Positions 1-10,430 of a DNA stretch of 64,000 bases are shown one piece after another. Position numbers and translations under genes: made by a program. The notes under the pieces are model-generated. The model worked only from the letters and a program-made list of their open reading frames with translations. It was not told the DNA's origin and did not search any database. This stretch comes from Chamaecrista fasciculata (Eukaryota; Streptophyta; Magnoliopsida; Fabales; Fabaceae). Where the stretch lies: assembly GCA_003254925.1 (NCBI GenBank), contig QANZ01046675.1:75491-139490 (forward strand). Reading direction: 5' to 3'. Within the stretch, counting starts at the first letter, position 1; the number at the start of each line of letters is the position of its first letter.

Positions 1-275
1 AACAATATAATATCATCAAGTGACATTTTATGATCACTTTCTCTATCAAATTTTGGTTCATAATCAACATTCTCTAATATTTGACCCATAATTATAAAAA
101 AGACCAAAAAAATCAAAAAAAAAAAAAAAAAATATGAACCAGGACCGGTTCAACCGGTTTGCCTCCGGTTCAGGCCTGTTCTCTGCCTGGCCGGTTATTA
201 AACCGACTCGGACCGGCCTAATGGCCGGTTCCCGGTTCAACCGGTCGGACGGCCGATCCGGTTTTAATAACTATG
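1..275. repeat. Dispersed CCGG-rich repeat, copy A (cut by window edge)
   Basis: The block matches 43363-43632 almost base for base. It opens with an AT-rich part, passes an A-tract, and ends in a GC-rich half with repeated AACCGG/CCGGTT palindromes and a closing TTTTAATAACTATGG. Such GC-rich ends are seen in non-autonomous DNA elements of plants, but no terminal duplication is visible because the left end lies outside the window. Family not assigned. Confidence 0.75.
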
Positions 276-835
276 GTTAATTGTGTGAATCTCCTTATTA
301 TCCTCAAAGAAAAATTTGATTTTGTTATAAAAATATGTAGAAGTCTAGAAGAGGTAGAATAATAATAATGATAATTATAATAATGATGAATGATGATGAT
401 GGTGATAATGATGGTGAGGTTATGAGATATCTTCAACACTTATATATACTTCATCTATTTATAAGGCATATAAAAGTAATATGGATGATTAAAATGTCAT
501 ATCCGATAAATACTTATAAATTTTACCGATTGAATTGGCATACGGGTTAAGTTAAAAATTAAATGAAAGTATATATAGGAATTTACTAGTTCAAAATTGC
601 AAGTTTCGATAAATTTTAACTTTTTCTTTTACATATATTAGAGAAGATATTTTGAGTATCTTTCAATATTAAATTAAATTAAATAAGTCATAATTAATTT
701 TATCACAAGTGAAACCAACTTCTAATTATGCATAGAGAAACTTCATTAGTTGAGCAAGATGGAAGTGACAGCAAATAATTCGAACAAATTAAAGAATCAA
801 ACATCAATCAATTCGAAAAGGCATCAATGAATTAA
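276..835. other. Intergenic, no gene seen
   Basis: AT-rich sequence with short ATG/ATA runs. Open frames here are low-complexity (Ile, Met, Asp, His) and have no family resemblance. The 3' flank of the RING-H2 gene on the minus strand lies at the right end. Confidence 0.6.
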
Positions 836-1372
836 TTAATGAACAAACTGGAAATTCTGAGAGATGGTATGTGGAAGTGCCACATAGGAAAGAACTGTGA
901 ATACATCAGAGAAAGAATCAGAGAGATAAATGATAAAGCCTGTGAAGAAGTTCTTCCCCAAATAATTATGATTAAGGAATTGGTTATGATTATTATTATG
1001 ATCATAATAATTATTAGAAGTGACAATAATATTGTATCTACAAAGAGGGCAAGTTGAATTGTTCTTGAGCCAAACACCAATACATTCAGAATGGAACCTG
1101 TGATTGCATACTGGTAGCCTTCTAATCTTCTTATTATCTCCATAATCACTCAAACACACTGCACAATAATCATCATCATTATCATCATAATCACTTTGAT
1201 CACCATTAAAATTAGCACATGAAGAAGCATGATGATCATGATAATGGGGTTGCAGAGCATGGAAGCATTTGATCATCTCAAGCTTCACAAATGAAAACAA
1301 GGCAGAAACATTAATGGGTGTGTTGAAGAAGAAGAAAAAGAAGAAGATGATGATGATGATGAAGATGAACAT
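836..1372 (-). CDS. RING-H2 zinc-finger E3 ubiquitin ligase, ATL-like
   Basis: Single-exon protein of 178 residues. Residues 1-30 are very hydrophobic (Ile and Phe runs), consistent with a membrane anchor. A RING-H2 finger follows with ligands C70, C73, C89, H91, H94, C97, C108 and C111, spacing C-x2-C-x15-C-x-H-x2-H-x2-C-x10-C-x2-C, and a Trp four residues after the sixth ligand, which typically contacts the E2. A short acidic Asp-rich stretch (61-68) precedes the finger and an Asn/His-rich tract (120-136) follows it. Known family role: membrane-anchored ubiquitin ligase. The ATL GLD motif is not obvious, so ATL membership is inferred; a small RHA-type RING protein is the alternative. The codons at the N-terminus are simple-sequence-like (GAA/GAT repeats on the plus strand), so the exact start is less certain than the finger. 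Confidence 0.8.
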   Translation of the reverse strand: MFIFIIIIIFFFFFFFNTPINVSALFSFVKLEMIKCFHALQPHYHDHHASSCANFNGDQSDYDDNDDDYCAVCLSDYGDNKKIRRLPVCNHRFHSECIGVWLKNNSTCPLCRYNIIVTSNNYYDHNNNHNQFLNHNYLGKNFFTGFIIYLSDSFSDVFTVLSYVALPHTISQNFQFVH

Positions 1373-2261
1373 GTTTTATTAATTTTCTTGTGAAGATTAA
1401 TTATGAGAGACAGAGGAGGGAATTCCAAGGACTAAATTATATATGTACGTGTGATGAGTGATGATTTCTTTGGTATGTCAGAAAGCTAGGTAGCCTTGGA
1501 AGTATGAACTGGTTTTGTTCTTTCTTACAAGCATATTCTAATCAAAGTTTGATTAATCCTTGTCATGACTTTAAAGGTTTGTATATCAAAGAGTATATTG
1601 AATATTGATCAGTTTATAATTTTAGTATTGATCTTCGGCCTCTAAGAATTTATCAAGAGTAAATTAACAATTTGATTTTGAAAGATTATGAAATTGATAA
1701 TTCGGTTTTTAAAAAATTGAAAAGCACAGTCTATTTCTTAAAAGGTTAAAACAATATATTATCGAATTTATGAAAAGAATTAATAGGTATACTATTTTAG
1801 TTTTTCAGGAACTGAATTGTCAGCTCAATAATCTTTTAAAGATTGAATTTTATTTTACTCCAAGAAAATATTTATTGTAATACAAAGCATGTTTATTAAT
1901 ACTACTCTCTCCGATTCTGAATATTTACTTTTTTGAAGAACTATTTTTATTCCAAAATATTTGATGTTGTATAACCCTTATGCCTTAATGATTGTTCTAA
2001 TTCATTAACACATTTAATTGATAATAAGAAATTTCTTCCAAACAATGTTTGATTTCAAAAAATTGATTTAACATACTATGTTTCCAAGCATACATTTGTT
2101 GTTTTTCAATTTAAAATTGTCTTCAGAATTCTTTTTTTAAAAAAACTGAATTAAATTTGTTATTGACTTTTTCACCTTATTTTTAGTATAATTTCACAGG
2201 CCAAAAAAAAAAACAATAGAAACTTAGGAAACAAATATTACATGACTATCTAAGCATTTAT

Positions 2262-2722
2262 GGTCAAAACCTCAAATTGGTCCCAAATCTATAGGGTAGA
2301 TTTTAAATTTGTCATAAATGTTTCATCTGTTTTAGATTAGTTTTACATGTTTCTATAATTTCTTAAATTTGGTCCCAAACCAATGAATAAATGGTCACAT
2401 TTCTCGCTTTTTTCATAGTTTTTTTTATAGTTTTTTTTAACAACTCGCTTTTTTCATAGTGAAATTGGTCATATGACATATCTATCTCACTTCAAGTTCT
2501 AATGCGACGAGTCTGAAAATATATGTCAACTTTTAAAGAATTTTGTCTCTATTCAGTTGAGACTATTAGCAAATGATGTCAAATGGTGTCCTAGAAGTAG
2601 GTTTGAGACCAATTCAAGAAATTATAAAAACATATAGGACTAATCTAAATCAAATGAAACATTTAAGACTAATTTGAAATCTACCACATATATATATTTG
2701 GGACCAATTTGAAGTTTTGACC
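2262..2722. mobile_element. Fold-back MITE, Mutator type
   Basis: The ends are inverted copies (GGTCAAAACCTCAAATTGG at left, its complement at right) and the complementarity runs along most of both arms. The flanks carry a 9-bp near-duplication, AGCATTTAT at 2253-2261 and AACATTTAT at 2723-2731. A 9-bp duplication is the mark of Mutator-superfamily insertion. No coding capacity. Confidence 0.7.
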
Positions 2723-3534
2723 AACATTTATTGGTAGAATATATTAGAAGCCAGGTTAGGTAGTAGTTTATGACTCATTCAAAATGTTGACTCTTCTTGG
2801 TCATAACAAGGAAAGTGAAAAGAAGAAGGAAATTGGGAGAGGGGGATTCATGTTGAACGCACATTTGACATGTCCTTATAATAATTAGAAGAAAAAGTTC
2901 AAAAATTATCTATTAGGTAGCAGACTTATTTTCTTAATTATAAAAACTTAAGTTTTGGTCTCCTTTTTGTTTTAAATTTTTAGGGTGTATTTGGTTGGGT
3001 GGTTCATGAAAACATTTCCAGTTTTAATTATTTATTTGTATTTTTTAAACAAAATACTTTCAAAAGTTATTAGCATTTATCTAATACATTTTTCTTCTTT
3101 CCTATAATTCTTGTTCTTAAACTTTATAAAATAAAAACATTTGAAAAGAAAACAAAAATGAAACAAGTCCAATCTAACTAACTCTTCTTTCAAACTAGCA
3201 AATGAGACAATCAAAACACTATAAGTAGAGTGAAAACTCAATATCATAACCATACTCAAAATGTTCTTAGGTAGAAGATAAAATATGTGAAGGAAAATAT
3301 TCCAATTGGAATTAATGTAAATCTAACATATCCTCATGAGGCTAGTGAAAGATGTCCTTGTTTAACTTTTAAAGAAATTTTAAAGAAGTTTATGAGGTGT
3401 GTTGTCTCTTTCATTAGACATTTCAATAATTTTTTGTTTTTAAAACTTTCTTGGATACAATTTTTTTCTTTATCTTTTAGCCTTGTAATATCTTCTATTA
3501 TTTACTCTTTGTATATTTTTTCTATGAAATTAAG

Positions 3535-3950
3535 GATGACAATTTGGGTGGATATCCAAGATACCCATCCGAATCCACTCATAGTACAAGTAGTGAAAAG
3601 TAAAAAATTATCAGATATTAGATAAATACGAATATTATTTCAACTATCCAGTATCCGTCCGAAATGAATCGATAATTAGAATACTTGGTATCCGATATAT
3701 TATAATATAAATATTTTATTATATTTTAATTAACAGATATTGAACATCGAATATTTGATATATCCAATTTTTTAAATTAGGATATCATGTCCTATATTCA
3801 TTATTTTCGAGTATTTAATTTATATATTTCGGATACCCGTAATATTAGATATCAAATAGGGTCCAAGTATGGATACCAAATTATCAGATACGAATAGGAT
3901 ATTAATATTAAATAAGATAAATAGATACAGATACATGTAGTGACAAAATG
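3535..3950. repeat. TATCC/GGATA-rich degenerate repeat
   Basis: The sequence is built of variants of GGATATCC, GGATACC and GATATC on both strands and is roughly self-complementary end to end. It resembles old non-autonomous DNA elements of plants, but termini and target duplication are not resolved. Confidence 0.4.
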
Positions 3951-4074
3951 ATTGAGTAACTTACTCGTTGCCTCCTTGTAACAAATGGGAAAAAAATCAT
4001 TTTGTTTTTTTTGTCAAAAGAAAAACATTTAAACATATTCTTTTTGTTAGTGTAAATGGGTAAGATGGTATTGA

Positions 4075-4145
4075 AGCCCATAACAATATGGGCATACTAA
4101 TATACAGCCCATAACAATATGGGCCTACTAATATACGGCCCAAAA
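4075..4145 (+). promoter_or_regulatory. Tandem site II (TGGGCY) cluster upstream of the NUMOD3 gene
   Basis: Two adjacent 31-bp units (4075-4105, 4106-4136) each hold the inverted pair GCCCATA-ACAA-TATGGGC, followed by GGCCCA and GGCCCG. That gives about six TGGGC/GCCCA cores in 70 bp. Site II motifs are bound by TCP factors and are known from promoters of nuclear genes for organelle and ribosome components. The cluster lies about 300 bp upstream of the first coding exon, so the link to that gene is positional inference. Confidence 0.55.
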
Positions 4146-4448
4146 AATGGCCCGCTAATAATTATTAACCCGTAAATAATTATCCAATGATATTTCTCGC
4201 TGCTTCATCGTCACCGATTCTCCTTCATCATCATCATCAGAAAATAAACTTCTTCTTAGTGAAAATGGTTTAGGACCTTGCGAGTTTTCTGATTTTCTCT
4301 GCTTCAATACAATATTCTTCTTCTGAAGCCATTGAAAAACTCAATCACTCTGATATTTGTCGCTGAAGAACTGAAATGCTGTCTTCACTCAGTTCTGCAG
4401 TTTAGATATTTGTGCAAATTATTTGAACTGTGACTGAATGACCCTCTC

Positions 4449-7400
4449 ATGCCTTTGTTAGGTACGCCGTGGCTTTGAATCTCTTCTTTGTTCGTCATTG
4501 CTTGATTTTCTTCCTGTCTTAACTTCTTTGCCCTTTTGTTCCTTTAACTGTTGATTTGTGTTTGATAACCATCTAAATTTTACTGTTTACATGTAGTTTA
4601 TGTTTATGTTACTGTAATGTAGTTGAGTTAGAGTTTCTTGTTGGTTCAATTCGACGCCCATTTATGAAAGGTTTTTGTTAATTCGATTGGTGAATTTAAG
4701 CCTTTGAGTGGAAGTGGATGATTACTAATGGAACTTTTGATATTTAAATTATAAAAAAAAAAAAAAAATTGAAGCTCAGATTCAGAATCAGTTAGTTCTG
4801 GGTAACAATTTGTTGTTGTTTATGGTTTGATATATAGATGATACTATTTAAGTATTTATTAACAGTAACCTTTCTTCTTTGTGTCTTTATTTTCATTTTG
4901 TCAGCAGAAATTTCAAATGCACAGCCCTCTTTCCAATACCCCTTATGTTCACTCAGGGCGCAAGATGGGTTTTGTTATAAATTAGCATCGTCTTCAGTTA
5001 CCTTTGGTTATGAGCATAGAGTTGCTTGGAAATTCTTAGACAAACATAAAAAGTTAAGCTTTACTGGGGGAAGTGTTGAGCTGCAAAAAGGTAGACTACA
5101 GATAAAGGCAGTTGCTACACTTGGACCAAAGAGGTTGTCTGCTAATGAAAATAAATGCAAGGACTCCAAGGACTCAAATCAGGGTCTAAAACCTAATCCA
5201 CCACCTTCTCATGTAGAATCAAAAGATCCTGATGATAAGGAAAAAATGAGAAGAATGAGAATTTCAAAAGCAAATAAAGGAATCACACCGTGGAACAAAG
5301 GCAGAAAACACAGTCCTGGTAACTAATCCTTCTGGTCCTTTATTTACTTTCCAGTCACTTTGTTCTTCCTCTTATGGTGTTCTAAGGTTAGCTCAAATGC
5401 TAAAATTCTGAGCAGAAACTTTGCAGAAAATCAGGGAGAGAACAAGGCTTGCAATGCAGAATCCTAAGGTGATGTCATGTAAGAATATTTTGATGTCTTT
5501 GCTGATGAAGATTGTGATATTAAAAAACATAGCATCCATGTCATTGTGATGTAAATCTACATAACCGCTAACCAGTGTTAAGTTACCACCATACTGAATT
5601 ACTGATTTTACTTTTTGTATGTTAACGGATATCTGTTAATAATAGAAAGAAGTGCAAAGGACTAAATCTCAGGGAAACAAAGTTTGATGGAGGTCATATT
5701 TTTCAATTTTGGCTCGAAGATTAATTTTCTTTTAGTTAATTTCTTTAGCAAAACTTCGTAATGCAGGTCAAAATGAAGTTGGTTAAATTCGGGCATGCAC
5801 AGACGTGAGTATAGGCCCTTTCCGGATTCTGTGAATGTTATTACTACTATTACTACCCTGTAGTTAATTACTTCTTTTATCCTCAACATTTTAATTGACT
5901 CAGCCATCTTTATTTATTGAACAGTTCAGAAACAAAACTGAAGATAGGCGCTGGAGTGAAGAAGGGATGGGCAAGGAGGCGTGGAAAGAAGATGATGCAG
6001 GAAACTTGCTGCTTTGAGTGGCAGAATTTAATTGCAGAAGCTTCTAGACAGGGCTGTGCTGGTGAGGAAGAGCTGCAATGGAATTCCTATGAAACCTTGC
6101 GGGAACAGCTGAAGCAGGAGTGGCTGGAGAGTGTTGATCAAAGGAAGACAGTGCCCAAGGTACGTGGAAGTAGAAGAGCACCCAAGACAGTTGAGCAGAG
6201 AAGGAAGATAGCAGAAGCAATTTCTACAAAATGGGCTGATCCTGTAAGTTTATATTTTAATACCTTTCTGTTACATGGCTTGTGCTTTGTGCTTCTGCAG
6301 TAAGCAGTATTGCAGTACTCTGCTAGTTCTTTCAAGCACTAGCGAACTAGTAAAATCATATATAGGGTGGAAAGTGGAAACTGCTATGTTTTTTATTCAC
6401 TTTCAAGTAACTCACACTGGTATTGGTAATTCTTTTGATGTCATAACTACTAACTTCGATTTTATTCCTTTACTTTCAATTTGATCTATGTTGCTATTCT
6501 AATAGTACATTAAATCAATTCAAATTAGTAATTAATAGGTACAACAAATTAATTTCTGTTAGGTGATAGAAATAAGAAAATGTTTCTCCATCTTTGTTCC
6601 AAAATTGGAAGGATATGATTTCTATATTGAATCTACATGGACTAATTGCTGAAGTAAGCAAACAAGAGGGCCAGTTGACTCTATTGAGCAAACTAGAGGA
6701 TCAAAATCTCAACTAATTATTAGTTATTACCCTCACTAATTAGGAGAAAGACATGATATATCTAGTGCCTAAACTCTCTAATATATATATATATACATTG
6801 TTATAGTTATAAATCTTTTGTGGTCAAGTGCCTTGGGAGGACTTCGTTTGTTGTGCAACAGATCTCTTGTAGTGCATTTCTTCTGGCAAGTTGAAAAAAA
6901 TAGAATATGAGGTTGAGTACGTTGCTAGTAATTGACTTTTGTTTTATTTGTAAAATCTGCTATTTCAGTTTGCTTCAGAACTTTCTGCCAATAAATGCTG
7001 AATATTTTTCAAATGATATGTCCAAGGTCAATGCTGTCAACACTTTATACAGCAGATGGGTCCTGGGGGTGGGGGAAAATAGCAGTCGGAATAATCTAAG
7101 GTCAGAACCGTAAGTTTCACTTTTAAGGACGGAGTTGTTTCTACTTTCTAACAACACCTAATTGGCTCTACCATTTGATGTCCTGTCCTATATCCTAGAA
7201 TGGGTAACATGTGGATAGGTATCTATTCCCTCCACTCGAGTGTGTGAGTTTGCCTTGTCCTTGTTCAAACTTCCTGTTGCACTAAATGATATAAGAATAG
7301 TAACTTAAGTCAAAATAATTCTTTCGGTATCAAAATAGATTTTGACAATAATAGATATGATTGGCTTCCCTTTTACATGTTTTCATTTTGATCAATAAGA

Positions 7401-9040
7401 CATCACCCCATTGTTAAACCTTATAAATTTGGCTGTCCACACTGAATATTCCAATATTTAACATTTTGAGCTTAAATTTTATCATCATGGTTAGAGTTAT
7501 ATATTACTTACATTTGTCACAACTTATTTCTTCAAAAAATCAGGACTACCGTGAAAGAGTTGTTTCTGCAATGGCCAAGTATCATGGTATTGAAGATGGA
7601 GCTGAAAGGAAATCAAGAAGAAGACCAAGTGATGGTACACAATCCACAAGAATGAAACCTATAAAGGAAAGATTTACTGGTACTGTTATCTCTTTGGATG
7701 GTGAAACTAAAGTTCTTGATGAGATGCGGTTGAAAAGAAGCAAAGCTGCTGTCTACAAGGATCCTTTGGTGGGTTCTAAGCTTGAGATGATAAAGAACAT
7801 TAGAGCACAGAGAGCTGCTGCAGAAACCAAACAGATTGAAGCCATTGAGCGAGCAAGGTAAGCTCATTTTTTCCATGAAAATTTCAATTTTATACTTCTT
7901 AACTTAGGGGCTCACAAAATTTGGCTTAGCAATACATGGATTTACCTGTCCCACATAGGTCAAGTAAGAACAAGATCACATGCGCAGAGTGAAATTAATT
8001 AAGAAAATAATCTAGTGAGTTATAAGAACATACACCTTGGATCGTTGATCAGATAACCGTGAAATTGAGGGGGAAAATGTGCTTGTAAAATATTAAGGTT
8101 GGTTGGAGATGTGAAATTCTTCTTTCATTTTTACTGCCAAGGTTGTTAATCCTCGATGCTTTAGATGTTGTGTTACAATCAATGGTAACCGTAGCCTTTA
8201 AGCGAACATTATTTCATCCAATCCTGTCTCCACATGACTTATAAGTACATCAAATCAATTACTTTATTACCAAAAAAAATAAAAAAAATTAAATCAATTA
8301 CTTGAGTGTTAAAGTTGTTGGCCTACATTGATTGCTTCAGTTTCATTCTTGAAACTACCTCATTAAAATGCAGGTTGTACTTTATTTGATTACCATATTT
8401 GCAGTTACTCAGTATACAGTCATAGAATATGTAATTGTGCAGACTATTGATCGCTGAAGCTGAAAAGGCTGCCAATGCACTTGAGATTGCAGCTTCTAAG
8501 AGTCCCGTTGCTCAAGCTTCCCTCATTGAAACCAGGAAGCTCATAGCTGAGGCTATTCAATCACTTGAATCCATCGATACACAACATATAACTGAGAGTA
8601 ATGGTTCATCTATGGTTTTGAGTGAGATTGATGAGGAAAAAGATGCAACATCTGATGTTCCAAACCAATCAGATATGGGCAAAGTGAATGGACACTCGTC
8701 ATTATCTGCAAATGATCATGAAATCTCCGGTGATTTTTGCAGAGTTTCCTTGCAGAAGTTACTTAATAGTGATCCAAAATTCAACTTCACGACTACCAAC
8801 GGCTGCACTTGCTCGCCTTTTGGTTTTACCGGCCAAAAGAGTACGAATCGACCAGGGGCAGCAGAACAAGTTCAGAGTATCAACTTGAAAACTGATCCTT
8901 CTCCAACCATGGAGGAAACTCAGTCATTTGAAGACAATAATAGATCATCTAGTTCACTTACTGTAACTAAAAAGTGGGTTCGTGGAAGGTTTGTTGAAGT
9001 AGTCCAAGAAACTCAAGAAAATTCCATAGAGGAAGCTTAG
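4449..9040 (+). CDS. NUMOD3 (nuclease-associated modular domain 3) DNA-binding-type protein
   Basis: Seven coding exons: 4449-4461, 4908-5318, 5416-5468, 5767-5804, 5925-6243, 7544-7857, 8443-9040, all GT-AG and in phase, giving 581 residues. The start MPLL is a 13-nt first exon; it splices to EISNAQPSF. Residues 117-150 hold a clear NUMOD3 motif (RISKANKGITPWNKGRKHSP). Two weaker copies of the same Ser-x-Glu-x-x-x-Lys-Ile helix follow, near 160-185 and in exon 5. The C-terminal half is Lys/Arg- and Ala-rich coiled-coil-like, then acidic and Ser-rich. NUMOD3 is best known beside homing endonuclease catalytic domains; no nuclease domain is present here. It is the AT1G53800-type plant protein by recall; an organellar location is plausible but not shown. 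Intron 5 (6244-7543) is 1.3 kb without a gene. Confidence 0.85.
4901..4908 (+). other. NAGNAG tandem splice acceptor of exon 2
   Basis: The acceptor reads TCAGCAG followed by AAATTTC. Use of the first AG (exon from 4905) gives MPLLAEISNAQ, use of the second (from 4908) gives MPLLEISNAQ. Both keep frame and differ by one alanine. Confidence 0.6.
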
Positions 9041-9599
9041 ATTAGTTTTCGAGCTTTGTATAAAAGCAGTGTTAAACTATTTGTTGTATGTTATATAAAT
9101 CATAGTTAATGCTATTACTATTTAGTATTTACTACCATGTGCTTTCTCATTTCATACCCCCACACTGAATAATTTTTTTTTATCTGTCTTCTATATTATC
9201 AAAAAATGTCAATAGTTTAGATTGGCATGTTTCAGTGCAGGTTGACCATCACAAATTGAGCCAAACAATTTGGTTAATGGTCATTTTGATCTTGGCATTT
9301 CAATTGTCAAACAGCATAATCTAAGATGTTTATGTTTAGTAATATTAATAGTTAATGTGTTTGGTTCCATACGGCACACAACAAAATTATATCATATAAA
9401 ATTATTAGAATTTTGCATCACTCTTTTTTCAATTCTGTCCAACTTCTACAAAATGCCAAGATTGTTGTTTATTATAACTTTTAAGTCGTCTATACAAAAT
9501 TTAAGAATCTTCTATAGTTTCATTTATAATATGAAGGACCAATTTGAAATCTACCCTATATTTTTAGGACCAGAATGAGTACTTGACATCTTTCTTTTA
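9041..9599. other. 3' flank of NUMOD3 gene, no gene seen
   Basis: AT-rich, includes the 3' untranslated region of the upstream gene. From about 9230 it contains eroded repeat-like sequence (the words GACCAATTTGAAATCTACC match repeats elsewhere in the window). Confidence 0.5.
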
Positions 9600-10038
9600 G
9601 GGTAAATTACACTTTGGTACCCTGTTCTATGGACGATTTCACTTTGGTACCATGTTTTTTCAAAAGTGACACTTTGGTACCCTAAACTATGGACTGATTT
9701 CATTTTGGTATCACGTTCTTTCAAAAGTGACATTTTGGTACACTGTTCTATGGACTGATTTCACTTTGGTACCCTATTCTTTCAAAAGTGACACTTTGGT
9801 ACCTTGTTTTTTGCACCGTTAACACTTTAGTACCATAACAAAGATAGAACAGGGTACCAAAGTGAAATCGGTCCATAGAACAGGATACCAAAGTGTTAAC
9901 GGTGCAAAGAACAAAGTACCAAAATGTTACTTTTGAAAGAACAGGGTACCAAAATATTAACTGTGCAAAGAACATAGTACCAAAGTGTCACTTTTAAAAG
10001 AACATATTACCACAATGAAATCGGTCCATAAAACAGAA
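9600..10038. mobile_element. GGTACC fold-back element made of internal short repeats
   Basis: A run of about five copies of an ACTTTGGTACC-type unit, each followed by a TGTTCT-like segment, faces a similar run in the opposite orientation, so the whole can fold on itself. The exact 9-bp duplication TTTCTTTTA flanks it (9591-9599 and 10039-10047), showing one Mutator-type insertion. A shorter relative lies near 46060-46145. It sits 390 bp upstream of the O-fucosyltransferase start. Confidence 0.75.
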
Positions 10039-10080
10039 TTTCTTTTATATATATAAAAACTTGGTTAGGTTAGGAGTAAT

Positions 10081-10139
10081 TGGGCCAAACTAAGTAACTG
10101 CCACGTGTTAGACAGTCCAATGAACGTTGGGTCTGGGCC
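10081..10139 (+). promoter_or_regulatory. Promoter motifs: two TGGGCC and a G-box
   Basis: TGGGCC at 10081-10086 and 10134-10139 with CACGTG at 10102-10107 between them, about 300 bp upstream of the O-fucosyltransferase start. These are the cores for TCP and bZIP/bHLH factors. Function is inferred from motif and place only. Confidence 0.4.
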
Positions 10140-10430
10140 GTTGAAATGTCATTTTCGTTTACTCCAACTTCCACATTTTCCACCTTACCTTGCTTCTTCT
10201 CTGGGCTTCCTTTTCCTTCCTCAGATCTCATCATCATCATCATAGATTCATAGTCTTACTCTTCTCTGTGTCTGAATCTGATTGTGAAAGAAAGAAATTT
10301 ACTGCCACTGCCACTCCCACAATTACTGAAGAATCAAATCACTCATCAGTCACTCGCATTTCTCATCGGACATTGATTCTGGCTGCTCTCGAGCGACTTC
10401 TCACTTTTGTGGTGTGCCCTCTCTGCCGCC

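Larger units (their letters stand above)
1373..4074. other. Intergenic region with fold-back and low-complexity repeats
   Basis: Holds the promoter side of the RING-H2 gene at the left, a fold-back element at 2262-2722 and a TATCC-rich repeat at about 3535-3950. Open frames at 3077-3259 and 3287-3625 match no family and I do not regard them as genes. Confidence 0.55.

Noticed and set aside
3287-3625. 112-residue frame
   Set aside because: Low-complexity, hydrophobic, no family resemblance, and the end runs into the TATCC repeat.
4838-5326. Frame from ATG 4838 with an apparent signal peptide
   Set aside because: The hydrophobic start is intron 1 translated into exon 2. The 13-nt exon at 4449-4461 gives an in-frame MPLL start with consensus splice sites.
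4449-9040. Homing endonuclease or mobile intron
   Set aside because: Only the NUMOD3 module is present; no LAGLIDADG, GIY-YIG or HNH motif was seen and the gene has ordinary nuclear introns.
9600-10038. CRISPR-like short regular repeats
   Set aside because: Units are in both orientations, spacing is not unique-sequence spacer, and the block has ends and a 9-bp duplication of a transposon.
10407-10430. Earlier start for the O-fucosyltransferase
   Set aside because: It is a TTG. The ATG at 10431 has a strong context and the acidic N-terminus fits the family.
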